Source: Edolisoma coerulescens (Eukaryota > Chordata > Aves > Passeriformes > Campephagidae). From it: a stretch of 64,000 bases of DNA. Below, in pieces: positions 1 through 13,194 of this stretch; the first letter of the stretch is position 1; each line of letters opens with the position of its first letter. The notes under the pieces were generated by a model, which saw nothing but the letters and a program-made list of their open reading frames with translations, was not told the origin of the DNA and searched no databases. The translations under genes and the position numbers were made by a program. The DNA is taken from contig VWZW01001369.1 of the NCBI GenBank assembly GCA_013397115.1, forward strand, positions 868,001 through 932,000, in the 5' to 3' direction.

Positions 1-3000
1 CATTTTAAAATAACAACACAAGGACAAGAAAAACATATGATGTACTTTTATTAAGATTTTTTTTTTTTGCCCTGTGAAGAGCTGCCATATACTTCTCTGA
101 AGTGTTGGTAGGGCATGTGCTAGTGTGTACTGCACAATTTCAACCACACCTCTGAAAAACTAACAAAGACATTCCTACAGGAGCTTCTGTCAGCTACTAA
201 TGCTATCTTCTTCAACTGAGCCCCTTATTACCATTACCAGGCACCAGATGATAATTCCTTTAAGAGCAGAGGACATCTGAAAGCAGCAAGAAGCAATACT
301 ATTTCTTCACTGGTAAATTCACATTGAATAGTGCAGTGAGCAGCAATATCAGTTGTAATTCTTGGGAACCCTCTGCCTGGGCTTTAGAATGGCTGCTCGG
401 AAAAGTGGAAGAATATCTTTGGTTGCTTTGCTTCCTTATCTTCCATAATACTGTGTTTCCTGAAAGCTGAGTAATAGATTAGCACATTTCCTATGGACTC
501 CCAAATATTTTAGCTTTTCTCTAAGTCCTCCCTGTTTTGTTTCTTTTCCTTCCTGATCAAAGTCAGCTTTTAGCCAATATAGGAGATTCCCAGACAAGGC
601 TACTGATAAACTGGACAAACTGGCATTGTTTGACAAAGGAATCAACAAAAGTTAGAAGAGCGGGAAAGATGAAAGAGAAAAAGCCCTAAAATGTTACCAG
701 CAAGATGTACATACTTAGAGACAAAAATGTGGGGCAAATCTGCTTCAGGAATTTCTACATTCACAATGGTTGAGTAGTTCCAAGCAATTTATATAGAAAA
801 GATATTTCCTAAATTCTACATTTATGCAAGATATACTTCAGATTCTCCCAGTAACAGGATATTGCTAAACTTATAAACCGTCTGTAGTAACTTCTGATTG
901 GAATCTTAGCCATGAACTTGCTAAATACGCAGGCCTCAGTCTTTACTCTGGGGAGAAAGAATCCTATTCCTGTGGGAGAACCAAGGCAGGGCAGCCTTTC
1001 CTCAAAGTGTATGCATGAGAAATATTTTGGTAACACTGCCTCCAAAAAACTTTAGGATTGTGCTAGCAGAGAAAAGGAATATCTACAAAAAGGTCAGCTT
1101 CCTAATACTCAAATAGCAGATTTGTGTTGTTTTTTGCTAAAAAACACGAAGCTCAGCTTTCAAAACCAGTCTGCTCTGTCCATTGCCACTTTAAATGATG
1201 GGTTTTGAAGTCTTAGACTGGAAAACAAAAGCGGCAGTCATTTATGTTTACATTATATATTTACAGTTTACCTTTCCTCACAAGACTGAAAGACCCAGTG
1301 CAGCATAACTTGCAGACAACATTCTCCATTTCCTTGTATTTTATGTGAACATTCAAGGACTGGTTTCAATAAATGTCTTTTTTTCTGTTTGCAGTGTGTT
1401 GTTTTAGGCTGTTTATTCTGCCTCCTCTGACAAAATATGAATTCTTTTGTATTTCTTGCCCATGTCTTCCTTTGCTCCTTATCCAAATATATTTAGATGA
1501 GAAAAAGAGAGTACTGAAGTGGCATTTAAGAAAACTGATGCATTAGTTTATCAGCCCCAGCTTTCTCCCCTGCTGCTTTTCTCAGTAAACTTCAACTCTG
1601 GGTCACGTTAAGATGCCAGCAAAGTTTCACTAAGTTTCAATCATCTAGGATCTCCTACTGAGAAAATTCTTCATCACTGTCTCATTCTGTGGTTCCTCTC
1701 TCTGGATCTTAGGAGTGTTTCTCTCCAAATCATGATGAAGTAATCAGACCTTTGTTTTGTACAGTGGTCAGCTCTGTACTGTAGCAATTCCTGTTTTCTG
1801 CTGGTCTCTTAGCTCCTTCTAGGACTGACACAGTAATTTCCTTTTGCACTATTAAACCTCCTCCTATCTCACTTTGTTCATATTCATAATATGAGTGAAG
1901 GAGTGGAGCCTGAACAGCTTGTCCTCTCAAAGTCCTTTTCCCTTGATGAAGCAGGCTGGAATTTTTGGGGCTGCCGACACCTGTGTTTGAAACCAGGCTA
2001 GGAAAGATGGAGCCATCTCCAAAATAATTTGGGATATCAAAGACAGCAATGATTTCTGTGCAGAAATATTGACAACTGGTGTTTCTTTAGAGTATTAGGA
2101 AGACACTGGAAGTCTTTTTGAACTGCTGTAAGTTGGGGAGATGCTGCTGAGGGCTTGTACTACTGGAACAAGGCTAGTCTATACTGCACATGCTAAAAAA
2201 CTCAGACTTTCCTAGCATGTTCTAGTGGTAAAACTCTTTAGAAGAGGCCAAATCTTATTTTTATGAAACTGCATTTACTAAGATGAGCAAGCAATAGTGT
2301 CTTGTTCTCAGCAGGAAGTGCTGAGCTGGGAAACTGAGTGTGCTGACTGACTGATTCTTCATCTGTCAAATGTGAAACAATTTCAGCAACTGTTGCGGCA
2401 AATCATCTGAGATTCAGGGCTACAGTAGAGACATACTGCTTTTCCCAGATGAAAAGAAAAGCAGCAATGGGATGGTAGGTTAGTAGTTCCATTGTTTGTC
2501 CCCCTGACTTAGAGAAGATTGAGAAATTTAAGTTTAATTTTTCTTCATTGCTCTGCACTTCAGAAGAAGAAAAATATGAAAGAGAGTATTACAATGTTTT
2601 ATCTGTTCTACTTGCATACTGGGTACAATGAAACATGCAGAAATACAGACTCCTTTTACTTTAGTAAGCAATCTCTGAAAGTCTGTTTTGTGTTTGAAGA
2701 AAGCAAGAAGACTTTTTTTGACAAGTAACTAAATGAAGAATAACTTACATCCTGAGAGTTAATGACAAAGTAAATATTCATTAGCTTAAAGACATTTTTA
2801 GTAGATCAATACTTCTGTGATTAAGAATTGCAAATGATCATAGCTCATTACCAATACCAGTTATCTTCCGCACATAATGCAGTATGAACTGTAACATACA
2901 TCCAGAGCAAACAACTCATTCCCCAAAAAAAATCCTCAAAGTACTGACAGATGGGTCATTCAAGTTTGTAATTATTTAAATTTGGAACTATTTTGACTTA

Positions 3001-4469
3001 GTTTACAGTGGAAATAACTGCAGTAAATATGCAGTTGTATTGGCAATATCATTGTGATTATTGTGTGGGTTTTGACTCAGTCACACAAGCCTGAAATTTG
3101 GAAACATGAGTAAGGAAAAATAAGACACAAATGCCGTGTTTGTGGCTGGAAGTTATTACTGGATAAAGGCATCATGTCACTCACAAATGAATACATTTTT
3201 TTCCCTTTTGCACTAATGATTCATATCACAATAGCAGTGCTATTGTCCCCACACTGAGAACTCCAGCTGGCAGAGATGTAACAATACTCCTGAGTATTTA
3301 GTCCCTCCGAAGGCTCAAAGCCATGACTGTGAATAAACAGTTCTGTCAGGGTAACTCCACTTTGAAAAACTTTTCAGCAAACTTTTTGTAGGTCTACCTG
3401 CAGTTTTCCAGTGACAGAAATCATAAGGGAAGGGAAGACATTACAGACAGACCTCAGACAACTACAGCCATTGAAGTGTCCCCCCCCACCACTCTCTTTA
3501 AAATGTCTGTGAATTATGAAGCACAACCCAAGCCCTGAACTTTAAAGTCAGTGCCCATGTTCTGAAGTGAACAGGACACAGAATTAGGCAATATTATTAC
3601 AATGGCTAAGCTGAAAAAAATGTTAATCAGAAAAGACTGAGCTAAGACTACAGTACTAAAGCCAAAGTCAGAAAACTAAACTCAACAAAACCGAAAACTT
3701 CGCACATTTAGGAAATTTTCACCAGACTAGTAAAATTTCTTATACCTGACTGCTACCGAAAACTACTGGCAATTATGTGTAGGAGCAAGCATTGAGCTGT
3801 TTATTAAAGCCCCTATTTCTTAGTAGTTTATGCTGGCTAGATTTGCCTGTTATTTATCAGATATTTATCTGAGGAAGGAAGGCAGAAGATGGTGTACCAG
3901 GACCTTGAAAAGCCTCTGATTTTAATAAGCAAAGCTTGGTATCTTACTAGTGGGTGTTTTCAGCTAATGGGAATAATGCAGCTGAGAGCTCCCCCACAGT
4001 GGAGGGGAAGTAAAACTTCATCAATGGCACCATGGCTGTCAGAGGGTTGTGCAATAAAAATCCTGCAGGGCAAATTAAGTCTTCAATTTTAATGGCTGTG
4101 TCCATCTACCTACAAGTATCTCATCAGTATCACTGCATTTAGCAAGTTTGTCCAAATTTATCTAACTTGAATTTAGCGAGAAATTCTAAGATCAGAAAAA
4201 GAATAGATTAGTGATCATTTGGTCTTAGCTACGTTGGTTATTTAAGATAAAGAAGTGTAAAATGAAAAGTCCTGTTCTAACACCCATGAAATGCTTTATG
4301 TGCCTTCATGGTAATATATTTGCTAAGTAATTGCTGTTTTTATTAAATTACCAGAGATAGAGGAAAAAAAGGCTCTTGTCACATTGCAATGAGCTTTTGT
4401 TTGTGATTGTGATCATGATCAAGGAATTCTCGTTAACACCAAAACCCCCTTATTAAAAAAGTAACACAC
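1..4469 (-). other. STEAP2: STEAP2 last intron (partial)
   Basis: AT-rich intronic sequence downstream of the donor at 4469. I looked for the final STEAP2 exon (second heme His, YTPPNF loop) on the minus strand and did not find it. No repeats with clear family identity, apart from T and C runs near 51 and 3481. Confidence 0.75.
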
Positions 4470-4634
4470 CTGAATAAAACTGAACTCCCTCCAGTTTAAG
4501 GCACTATTTACTGAAGGGATGGAAGTTACTGCCAGCAAAGAAAGCAATCCAAGACTCATTATTCCAAAGGAGATATACATTTCAATTCGCCACACTTCTT
4601 CCTCATTCCAAGAATTTTCAACATTTGCATGAAC
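4470..4634 (-). CDS. STEAP2: STEAP2 third coding exon (165 bp)
   Basis: The exon is 165 bp, 55 codons (residues 341-395), bounded by TTCATCAG acceptor and CAG|GTGTGT donor. It translates to VHANVENSWNEEEVWRIEMY followed by a hydrophobic helix and TSIPSV, ending in WREFSFIQ. This is the STEAP exon between the two heme-histidine exons. It is too short to stand out as an open reading frame and was recognised by homology to STEAP2 and by comparison with the equivalent 165-bp STEAP1 exon in this window. The following exon, with the second heme His, is off the left edge, so the last intron exceeds 4.4 kb. Confidence 0.95.
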
Positions 4635-7600
4635 CTGATGAAAGAACAGAAAGAAAGAACTTTATTCTAAAGAGTATTAAAAATACCAACAGAAGTTATT
4701 TTGCTGACTTAAAGTTCACAGTCAGAGGACAACTATAAAATGGGGTCAAATATTTCAGAGGTTTATTCATGTCTTGGAGAAAAACAACTATTTCCTTACT
4801 GCTGGTATTGGCTCTTGCTAGATTAAAAATATGTTAAACATGGAAATTTAGATGAGATGCTAAAAGAAAATGTAACATTATATAACATTTACAACAATAC
4901 TGTTATAAAATCAGGTAATTCTGCACATTCTTACACACTGTAGAAAAGGAGGTGTGTTCTTCAGACTCTGCGAACCTAAATTCTGTAACATAAGTTGGAT
5001 GAACCTGCAATTTCTTTTTAGTTTGTTACATTTAGAAATAGTTTAGCATCATTTCCTGACTTCCCTTCAGCTCTCTATGCTGAGTCCAAGCTTGTTTCTC
5101 TCTTTCACCATTGACATCAGATTTTTCCAAGATGGTTCTCACTGGAGAGCTTACCAGAAAAAAAGAAAGCATTCAGGACCTTGACAACTAAGAAGCTTAG
5201 CTATTCAATTCTTTTTTCCACTTCCAGGTTAACTATTGCAATATGACATGTCTTGAAAAAGGTTCACCAGAAATATTAGCAAGTGAGAGTTTTACAATAC
5301 CATTAAAACTAAGATCATTTCTTAGTAAAATTACCAGTGAATCCTTTAGCATTACTAATTTTAAGTGTGAATTACAATTTCTTGCTGCCTATTATAGTTT
5401 TGCCCTTCCTGTCTTTCTCTTAAGTTCAGTTTTGATGCTAGCTCTTTCAGAGTTTGTGACACTCCCTGTTAATTTGTTCCATTTGATTTTATTTCCTTTT
5501 TTGGTTTTTCTTTCTGTTCTATCACATCTCTCTTTTCTACAGATTTTATGTGCTGAATGGCAATGCTGTTTTTCTGGCAATGCTGCTTTTCTGCCACTTT
5601 AAAGGTTACAATAAGCTGTCTCACTGACAGTCAGGAGAATCAGACCCTCTTCTAGAGGATGACAGATTTGTCAGAGAATGTTTCAGGGTTATGCAAGATC
5701 AATTGCTCCTGGGAACTATGAGTCAATTTCTACTGCCTGCAATAGATGATGTTCACAGAATTTTAAAAGAATAAAGTATTTTTAACACTGGTCCAAAATG
5801 TTACAAAGTATCAGCATTTTCTTCATATTCTTCTTTTTTTTTTTTTTTTTGGAATGTAGAAGTATCTGTAAACATGATTACAGTATCTACCCTTATACTT
5901 TTCCTATTTGTAAATGCACTTATGATACACATACTTCCCCCATGTGTTACACATACATAGAAAGGAACATACCTCAGAATTTTCCTGCCGTTGCTCTTAT
6001 CCTGTCTATCCTACATTCCTCTTGGGTATATTGGTATCAGGAATTTCAGTAAGACATGTCCTTCATTTCCCCTACCACACAAACTTGACTGCAGATTGAC
6101 CCACAAGGTGAGCAAAATGCACAGATGTTTCTTTTAGTCTCCTTATTTGGCACCAGCTATGCATAAGATAACCCATAACATTCTGTACCAAAAGCAGTAG
6201 AACAGATTAAGAAAACCCATCTATTGTATTCAGGAGCCATATGCATGCAGCCAAGGTGTTTTTGGCTTATTGCACTACAGATTGTCTCACCTGTTGATAT
6301 GCCATGTTGAGGAACAAGTAGCGCTCCGATCTCCTCATGGGCAAGCAGAGGCTGTACACCACGTGCACAGCTGCGAAGAAAAAACTGAGCAGTCCAAGCT
6401 GCTTTCGACACTGGAGCCAGTTGTCCAGCCAAGGAGGAAATCGCCGATACTTAGTCCCATAGTAAAGCTGATAAGCAGCTGCAAGAAGTCCTGATAAATA
6501 CACTAGAGAAAGCAAAGTGATAGCAACAATTGGCAGGGTCTTGTTCACAATCTCAATGGGAATCTTGTAAAAGTCACTCTGCTGATTTCTCATGTATGGA
6601 TGGATGACATCTCTGACAAAGGAATAGATGAAGAAAAATGTTGCCAGGCTAATGGCAATCACTACAGGCCCCTTCCACAGGGTGAACAGTTGCAGAGGCA
6701 GGTTTTCAATCTCCCTTGAAGATGACAATGCCCCCAAATCAATAGGGATGAAACTGAGCTGACGGGCAAGCTCCATAACTTGATGACGAGCCTGAACATT
6801 GTTACTGCATATATAGACCTGTTGGGAAAGTCAAGGGAATTGTCTGTAGTCAGAGAAAGAGATTCAAAGGTAAACAGAAAACCAACAGAACCCAGCAAAA
6901 ACCTTAAGGGCCTCCAAATCAAAACTACAACGCAACTGCTGAAACTGTACACCTTATCCCAGCTTTCATCACCAAGATGACATTAAAATCACATAAAAAT
7001 CTAGCCAAAGTGCAAATATGCACGCTGATTTAGCAACAGAGTAATCAAAACAAAATTGGCTTTTTCTTGGATTTAATAATGGGGGAGGTCTTGGTAATCT
7101 GCACACTGAAACTTGTCATACTGAAATGTCTACAGGACTGGATTAACTTGAAGCAACAGCTAAAAGAGTTTCAGAAAATCTCAAATCTCTCAAAAATACA
7201 GGAATCTTGAACGATGAATCTTAAACAACTATAGCATACACAGAATGAAAATCAGAGAACTTTGTAATCTCTCCATGGTTAACAATTTTAGCTTAATTTC
7301 ACAACCCAGATTTCCACAGAATTCAGATTTGAGTATTTAACAGAAAAGACAAAAACTAGCAGCCAAATGAGAACTTGCTCTAAAGGCCAGTTTATCACAC
7401 AGTGAAAGAAGTGTACTGCTACAAAGTACTTCAAGGTTCCTTTAAAATTTACAGTGGGCTATAGTTTGCCCAACACTGCTGATCATCTGCATTGAAGCAA
7501 ATACGATCTGTTTTGACTGAAGTGAATTATTTATAGTGTAGTGCTATTTTGAAAGGGGATAAAAGAAGTATGGTGAGGTTATTTTTAAAATTATGCTAAT

Positions 7601-8953
7601 TCCATATTAATTGGATTCCATTTAAATCTACCTGAAGTGCCAGAAAACTCAATTTACTCTCCAGCAGTCATGCTACATCAGTTATTTCTTATGTATTTCT
7701 CAGATTTCATAAAGCTGTGAAGGACTGGATGTTTGCACAAGCTTAAATCCTTTACATCACTTCAGCAAAACATGAAACACATAAAGGTGCCTTTTCTATA
7801 TGCAGGATGGATTTGCAGAACATACTGGGAAGGAATTTGAACATGATGTTCCCAAGCAGCCCTGGATCAAAAGAATGATCACTTAGAAACATATGTGCCT
7901 CCTTCTGTTCCCTCATATTTATGATTTTGGGGCACTCTAAAAGCTAGATAAGTTCTTTCAATCACTTTGCTGCTACATTGAACGCAAGCATTTTTAGAAC
8001 AGCCGATTCCTGAGCTCTGGGATCAGGACCTCAGATTTCTGTGCATCTCTTTCAGTAGTTCACCCCAATGCTGTAACTAAAACACACTGGGAAAGACTGT
8101 CTCTATCCTTGTATAAAGCATAAGGATACACACGAACATATTTCCTACGGAAAACATTAAGATCCAACTCTTCTCCTCTGTCTCCTCTACTGTCTACTCT
8201 AAGCTAGTATCCACATTTCCTCTGCAATCTTTAAAGACAAACAGGCAACACAAGGAAAAAACTGGACCACTTCTTTTATTTGTCTTACAGTGGGATGAAC
8301 TAAACTCTGAAGGTTTTATTGGCTACTAAAACATAAGCTAAAGGCCCACCATTTTAGACATGTTAAATCAGGCAGGGTAAGCCTCTTGAATTCTGGCTGT
8401 TACATTCAGTTCCTGTCATTTTCATCTTACAAGTAAGTTAAATACAAATAAAAACATTTACCTGTCTGCTGGCATCCTTTGGTCCTAACTGCAGTGACCA
8501 TGCTGAAATGACATTGAATCCTTTGACAATTAGGGAATCGGGAAAAAGCGATGCCAAATACTCGGCATTGGAGTCTGGATATTGGTCTACTCTTGTATTA
8601 TTGCTGACATCAATCAGAATTTTGCCAGCAAGTAAATGCTTGAGGTCCCACAAAGAGGTGTAATGTTCTCTGTGTATGGCTACAAAAATGATGTTTGTTT
8701 TAGCTACTGCATCTTCATGGTGAGTGACGTCAACCACATGAGGAAAGAAGTCAGCAGCATGTTTAGGGTTTCTGCTTCCTACGACCACGCAGTACCCACA
8801 TCGGATAAGTCTGATGGTCAATGACTTAGCGAAGTCTCCACTTCCAATGATGCCTATTGTGACCTTACTGGCATCCTTGATGCCGTTGGCAACATTTGGT
8901 AGAAAAGTTTCATTGAGGTTCTTGGGACTCCCCATCATAGAGATTGATTCCAT
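4470..8953 (-). CDS. STEAP2: STEAP2 metalloreductase, three coding exons (3' partial)
   Basis: Joined coding exons 8953-8462, 6818-6291 and 4634-4470 encode residues 1-395 of STEAP2, usually about 490 residues. The family reduces Fe3+ and Cu2+ at the plasma membrane and endosomes, passing electrons from NADPH through flavin and one b-type heme across the membrane. The sequence shows an N-terminal dinucleotide-binding fold with GSGDFA at residues 37-42 and SRNP at 60-63 (NADPH 2'-phosphate site in the family), then the six-transmembrane ferric-reductase domain with the first heme-ligand His at 316. All three introns begin GT and end AG in phase 0. The last coding exon, carrying the second heme His and the C-terminus, was sought in 1-4469 and not found, so it should lie beyond the left edge. 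STEAP1 lies upstream in the same orientation, as in mammals. Identification is near certain. Confidence 0.97.
4635..6290 (-). other. STEAP2: STEAP2 intron between coding exons 2 and 3
   Basis: GT...AG intron of 1656 bases. The plus-strand hydrophobic frame at 5243-5602 is AT-rich intronic sequence without gene signals. Confidence 0.9.
5834..5850 (+). repeat. Poly-T run in STEAP2 intron
   Basis: Seventeen consecutive T residues between the second and third STEAP2 coding exons. Confidence 0.9.
6291..6818 (-). CDS. STEAP2: STEAP2 second coding exon (end of NADPH domain plus first membrane segments)
   Basis: The exon is 528 bp, 176 codons (residues 165-340), with acceptor CCAACAG at 6819-6825 and donor CAG|GTGAGA at 6291/6290. 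It begins with VYICSNN, completing the dinucleotide-binding domain, then passes through hydrophobic membrane segments. The conserved FYKIPIEIVNK and GTKYRRFPPWL stretches follow, and the first heme-coordinating histidine (residue 316, in FFAAVHVVYSLC) is present. PMRRSERY follows it, a signature of the family. The open frame appears to start internally at a Met codon, but homology and the acceptor put the true exon edge 42 bases further upstream. Confidence 0.97.
6819..8461 (-). other. STEAP2: STEAP2 intron between coding exons 1 and 2
   Basis: GT...AG intron of 1643 bases, with no repeats or other features recognised. Confidence 0.9.
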
Positions 8954-8971
8954 ATTTCCAAGAGACCAAAC
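8462..8971 (-). CDS. STEAP2: STEAP2 first coding exon (NADPH-binding domain, residues 1-164)
   Basis: The ATG is at 8953-8951, followed by 492 coding bases (164 codons). The N-terminus MESISMMGSP agrees with known STEAP2 proteins, which fixes the start. A pyrimidine tract and TTGTAG acceptor precede 8971, leaving 18 bases of 5' UTR in this exon, so at least one noncoding exon lies upstream. The donor is CAG|GTAAAT at 8462/8461. The exon encodes most of the FNO-like oxidoreductase domain: a beta-alpha-beta start with GSGDFA (37-42), SRNP (60-63), and the conserved IDVSNN strand at 114-119. Reading past the donor gives only a few intronic codons and then a stop. Confidence 0.97.
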
Positions 8972-8987
8972 CTACAATTTCTTTGGG

Positions 8988-9040
8988 GAAAAAAAAAAAA
9001 AGAGGAAAGAGAAGAAAAGAAAAAGAGAAAACGACAGAAG
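8988..9040. repeat. A/G-rich tract at STEAP2 acceptor
   Basis: Thirteen A residues followed by an AG-rich run. On the minus strand it forms a long polypyrimidine tract just upstream of the acceptor for the first STEAP2 coding exon, so part of it may serve splicing. Confidence 0.7.
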
Positions 9041-10090
9041 GAAAAATCAGCATCATACAATTTTATCAGACCTCAAAATCCATTAACATCTCTGGAAGCA
9101 AAATCTTTGGTTCTAAGTTTCATATTATATTTTCTCCTTAATCATGTATGTGCTAATCAATTTTGTCTTGCGATGTGTCACTAACAGAAGGAGAAACAAG
9201 AAACATAAAATACTTCAAGCACTACAATAATACAGTTACTTAAGTAAATACCAGTTTTTTCATCTTCTCCTATTTCCTACCTTCCACTGCCCTGGAATAC
9301 TGGACCACAAGATAACTTTGTACTCCTGAAACTAATGGTCAATAGAATAACGAGAAGAAACATGTTAAGAAAATTGAAAAACAGTAGAATGTAGAGAGCA
9401 CTGGCCTGTGATCAGCATGAGGACAGTGAGTACATGGAAGCTGAATTCCATTAAAAGTTTATGCAGGTTATTATTTTGATATCCTCTCCTGGCCATGAAG
9501 GAAGAGATGCAAAAGTATCAAAGATACAAATGTCATGGCTACCACCATGACAAACATCACCTGACATACTCACCTGTCAGCCTGGAAAATGGGCTGCCCA
9601 TGTGGATCCAATGGCAAAAACAACACGGGAAATTTATCAAGACCTACTCGTGAGATCACTAATGACATTTCTAGGTCAGACTTCTAGGTCTGGCCATGGA
9701 TGTATAAGGATTAACTGTGGATGCAAGGGTATAGGATTCAAGGCCATGAGTCACAAATATGCTTAACAGAATTTTCTATCCAGGGAAGTAAGATAAATCC
9801 TGGAGACAAACACATGGGACAGCCTTCCATAACAAGCTAACGGCAGGAAGCAACAGATTTCATGCAATAATAAAAGGGAAGATAGTTTTAGGACTCAAAT
9901 TGAGTGTAGTAAGGGATATTTTGAAGAAGAACAGAAGCTAAGGCTCACAGAAAAATAAAAGAAATACTGCTAAATCCTTGGTCACAGAACTGCAATAAAG
10001 CTGTAACAAAGACATTAAAAAACAATAAAACAACCCTCAGGAGGGAAGTCTTCACATGAAACCACACTTATGACGTAAGTAGTTCTGCAC

Positions 10091-11210
10091 TGTTGTGGGG
10101 GGTTGACCCTGGCTGGAGGCCAGGTGTCCAAAAAGGTGCTGCTCTATCACTCCCCTCCTCAGCTGGGCTGAGGAGAGAAAATACCATAAAAGGCTCATGA
10201 GTTGAGATAAGGACAGGGAGAGATCACTCACCAATTACCACCACAGGCAAACCAGACTCTACTTGGGGAAATTAACTGACTTTATTACCAATCAAAATCA
10301 GTACATGATAATGACAAGCAAAACAAATCCTAAAAAAACCACTTTCCCTTCACCCCAGGAAGCTTCTTCCTGGGCTTAACTTTATTCCCGATTCTCTACC
10401 TCCTCCACCTCTGCAGTGCAGGGAGACAAGGAATGGAGGTTACAGTCAGTTCATCACATGCTGTTTCTGCTGCTGCCTTCTCTGGGAGAGAAGTCCTTCC
10501 CCTGCTCCAGCGGGAGGTTCCTCCCACAGGAGAGTCCTCTACACACTTCTCCAGTGTGAGTCTTTCCCACAGGCTACAGTTCTTCACAAACTGCTCCAGT
10601 GTGGGTCCCTTCCACAGAGTGCAGTCCTTCACGAATAGGCTGCTGCAGTGTGGGTCCCCATGGGGTCACAAGACGTACCAAGAAACCTGCTCCAATGCGG
10701 GCTCCTCTTTCCACAGGTCCACGCCAGGAGCCTGCTCCAGTGTGAGCTTCCCATGGAGTCACAGCCTCCTCTTAGGCATCCACCTACACTAGTGTGGGGC
10801 TCCTCCACAGGCTGCAGGTGGATCTTTGCATGAACCTCATGGGCTGCAGGGGGACAGCTGCCTCACCATAGCCCACAGCACAGGCTGCAGGGGAAAGTCT
10901 AACCCAGTGCTTAGGGCACTTCCTCCTCCTTCTTCACTGGCCCTGGTGTCTGCATAAGTTGTTTCTCTCACATATTCTCGTCCTCTCTTCTGCAGCTGCA
11001 ACTACTTTTTTTATTCCTTCTTACCTATGTTACCCAAGAGGTGCTACCATCATTGCTGATGGGCTCGGCCCTGGCCAGCCATGGGTCCACTCCAGACCCA
11101 GCTGGCACTGGGCCCATTAGACACAGAGTCTTGCAGCTTTTCACAAAAACCACCCCTACAGCACTCCTCCCCATCCTGCTACCAGTCTTGCCAGGCAAAC
11201 CCAATACAAT
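10091..11210 (-). mobile_element. Solo LTR of an avian endogenous retrovirus in probable STEAP2 intron 1
   Basis: A 1.1-kb block starting TGTTGTGGGGGGTTGACC resembles a widespread avian ERV LTR family known to me. On the minus strand it has AATAAAGTTAG (10282 region) near the 3' end, as expected for a polyadenylation signal in R. TGCAC occurs immediately on both sides (10086-10090 and 11211-11215), a plausible 5-bp target duplication. The middle holds a reiterated CTGCTCCAGTGTGGGT-type motif. No gag, pol or env sequence is attached. The family name was not assigned. Confidence 0.75.
10549..10800. repeat. Degenerate internal repeats of the LTR
   Basis: Variants of CTGCTCCAGTGTGGGT occur near 10549, 10591, 10640, 10687, 10730 and 10786, spaced about 40-55 bp, within the LTR U3. 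Several are followed by TCCACAGG or CCCATGGGGTCACA. Confidence 0.7.
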
Positions 11211-13194
11211 TGCACAACAGGAATAAATTCTGAAAATTAAGGAAGCAATGAGGAAAGGCAGGCTAAGGAGGAGCAAAAAGAAACCACAAGGTTGCTGTCT
11301 TGGGAGCAATCAACAACAGACCACACAAAACCTTTTCCTGAGCCACCATCCAAGAGCTGTTATGATGGCAAATAATCATCAGTGGGGGTCATTACCCAGC
11401 CATTGGCTAGTAATACAGCATGTGTGGTAAACAACCTTCCACAACTAAAAGTAGCTTTGTGTTTCAGAAATTAGAGGAAGCTACTAGAAGAATGGGTACT
11501 CTTCATTTCAGCTTTGACTAGAAGGTATGAACTCACTGAAACTGGACTCAGAAGTTAAAGACAGAAAGCAGTATGTGAAAGTGACCACAAAGCCATGAAG
11601 AAAAGATTCTAACAGTGAATCTTTCTGGCAGAGCACGATTCGTACGCATGCACTGAAAAAGGCATTGACTTTTTCCTTACCATGTGACCTGGAACATATT
11701 TAACACATGACCAAACCACCAGTATTTCCTGTATCAGGATGGGTTTGCACCCAGGAACATAATGAGAATAGCTGTATTTTCATCAGATAAGAGATATATC
11801 TGGATATGACAGAACATGTATGCTTTCACCATGCGATTACAGGGGCCCATTTCAGTTCATGCCATGTAACCAGGAGGTGCTGTAAAATGTTGAGATTGAA
11901 AGGGAGCCACCATAAGGAAATGGGCTACCAGTACCATTTAACCATGCTGCAGCCTACTTTCAGTTTTAGTCCAAAAGATCCTTCGGAGGGTGGGCACACA
12001 GGACTTGGACATGATGAATTGCTCTGGTGAGCTGAGTTTGGCCTGCTGGCCAAAGTCTCTCACTGCCTGTTCTAAGGAAAACACAGTGTGAATAACAGAA
12101 TCAAACTGACAGACTTCATAAAAAACCTCAGGGAATAGGCTGACATGACTTTTAGACAAGTAATCTAAGAGATGTACAAGAGCAGAGAGCTAGCAGTTAC
12201 TGAAAGGGACTACATTAAATGCACAATAGCAATTCAGAGGCAAGAGTGTATAAGACTGTTTTAACTGCAACAAGAGAGCTTTCCTGACCTGAAAAATCAC
12301 AGAAGAATTAAAAAAAAAAAAAAAGTTTGTGTGCATGGCTAAAGAGCAATATAAAAAGACAAAAAGACAGTGCTATCATGTAGGGATAAGATCAGAACAA
12401 GGATGGTACAGAAGTGAGTTTGTAGCTAGTGAAGAAGACAAATGGCAACAAGTAAAAGTTCCACAAATACAATAAAAAGACAAAAGACAGAAGGCAAGGT
12501 TAATAACTTCAGAGGAAAAGGAACAAGTTATAACTCATACAAAGTAGGACAAATTGTTAAATGTCTTCTTTATTTCAGCCCTCAGCAGAAAAGTTAACTG
12601 TGAATCGGTATTTAAAGAAATTCCTTTTACAGGGAGACGGACGGTGAGGTCAAAGTGGAAGAAGGTAAGTTAAGAGTAAAGGATAAAGTTAAAGATAAGA
12701 TAAAGATTTTCAAGTCAGCAAACACTTGTGAGATCAGCCGTTGATGCTTAAAACGCTGATCAAAGTGACATCTTCAGAACTACAGAGATGGCAAGACAGG
12801 CAAACTAGCACATATTGCTAAAAGAAGGGAGGAGGACTACCAAGGAAAACAAAGACTTGTTAGCCTAACTTCAGCCCCTGAGCAGATTTTTCATCAAGTT
12901 ATTGTGCAATCAATTAGTAAATAAATGGGAAGCAGATGATAAGAAGCAGCTTAGGTGGGTTGCTCAGGAAGAGATTTCAACAAAACCAACCTTCTTTTAC
13001 AAACTACCTGATTTCAGTGTTACAAAAAGTAATAGAAGTGACATAGATTTGACATATGCTCTTAAATTAGCTACCAGAACATCACAGAACGATGTCAGCC
13101 AGATGGTGACACACGTGAAAAACTGCTTCTGGAAAAATAACTACTGGAGGAGAAAAAAACCGAACCAACGCAAGCCGGGCCACTGGGCTTGTGA

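Noticed and set aside
5243..5602. 119-codon hydrophobic plus-strand frame resembling a membrane protein
   Set aside because: Lies antisense inside a STEAP2 intron in T-rich sequence, which yields Leu/Phe-rich translations by chance.
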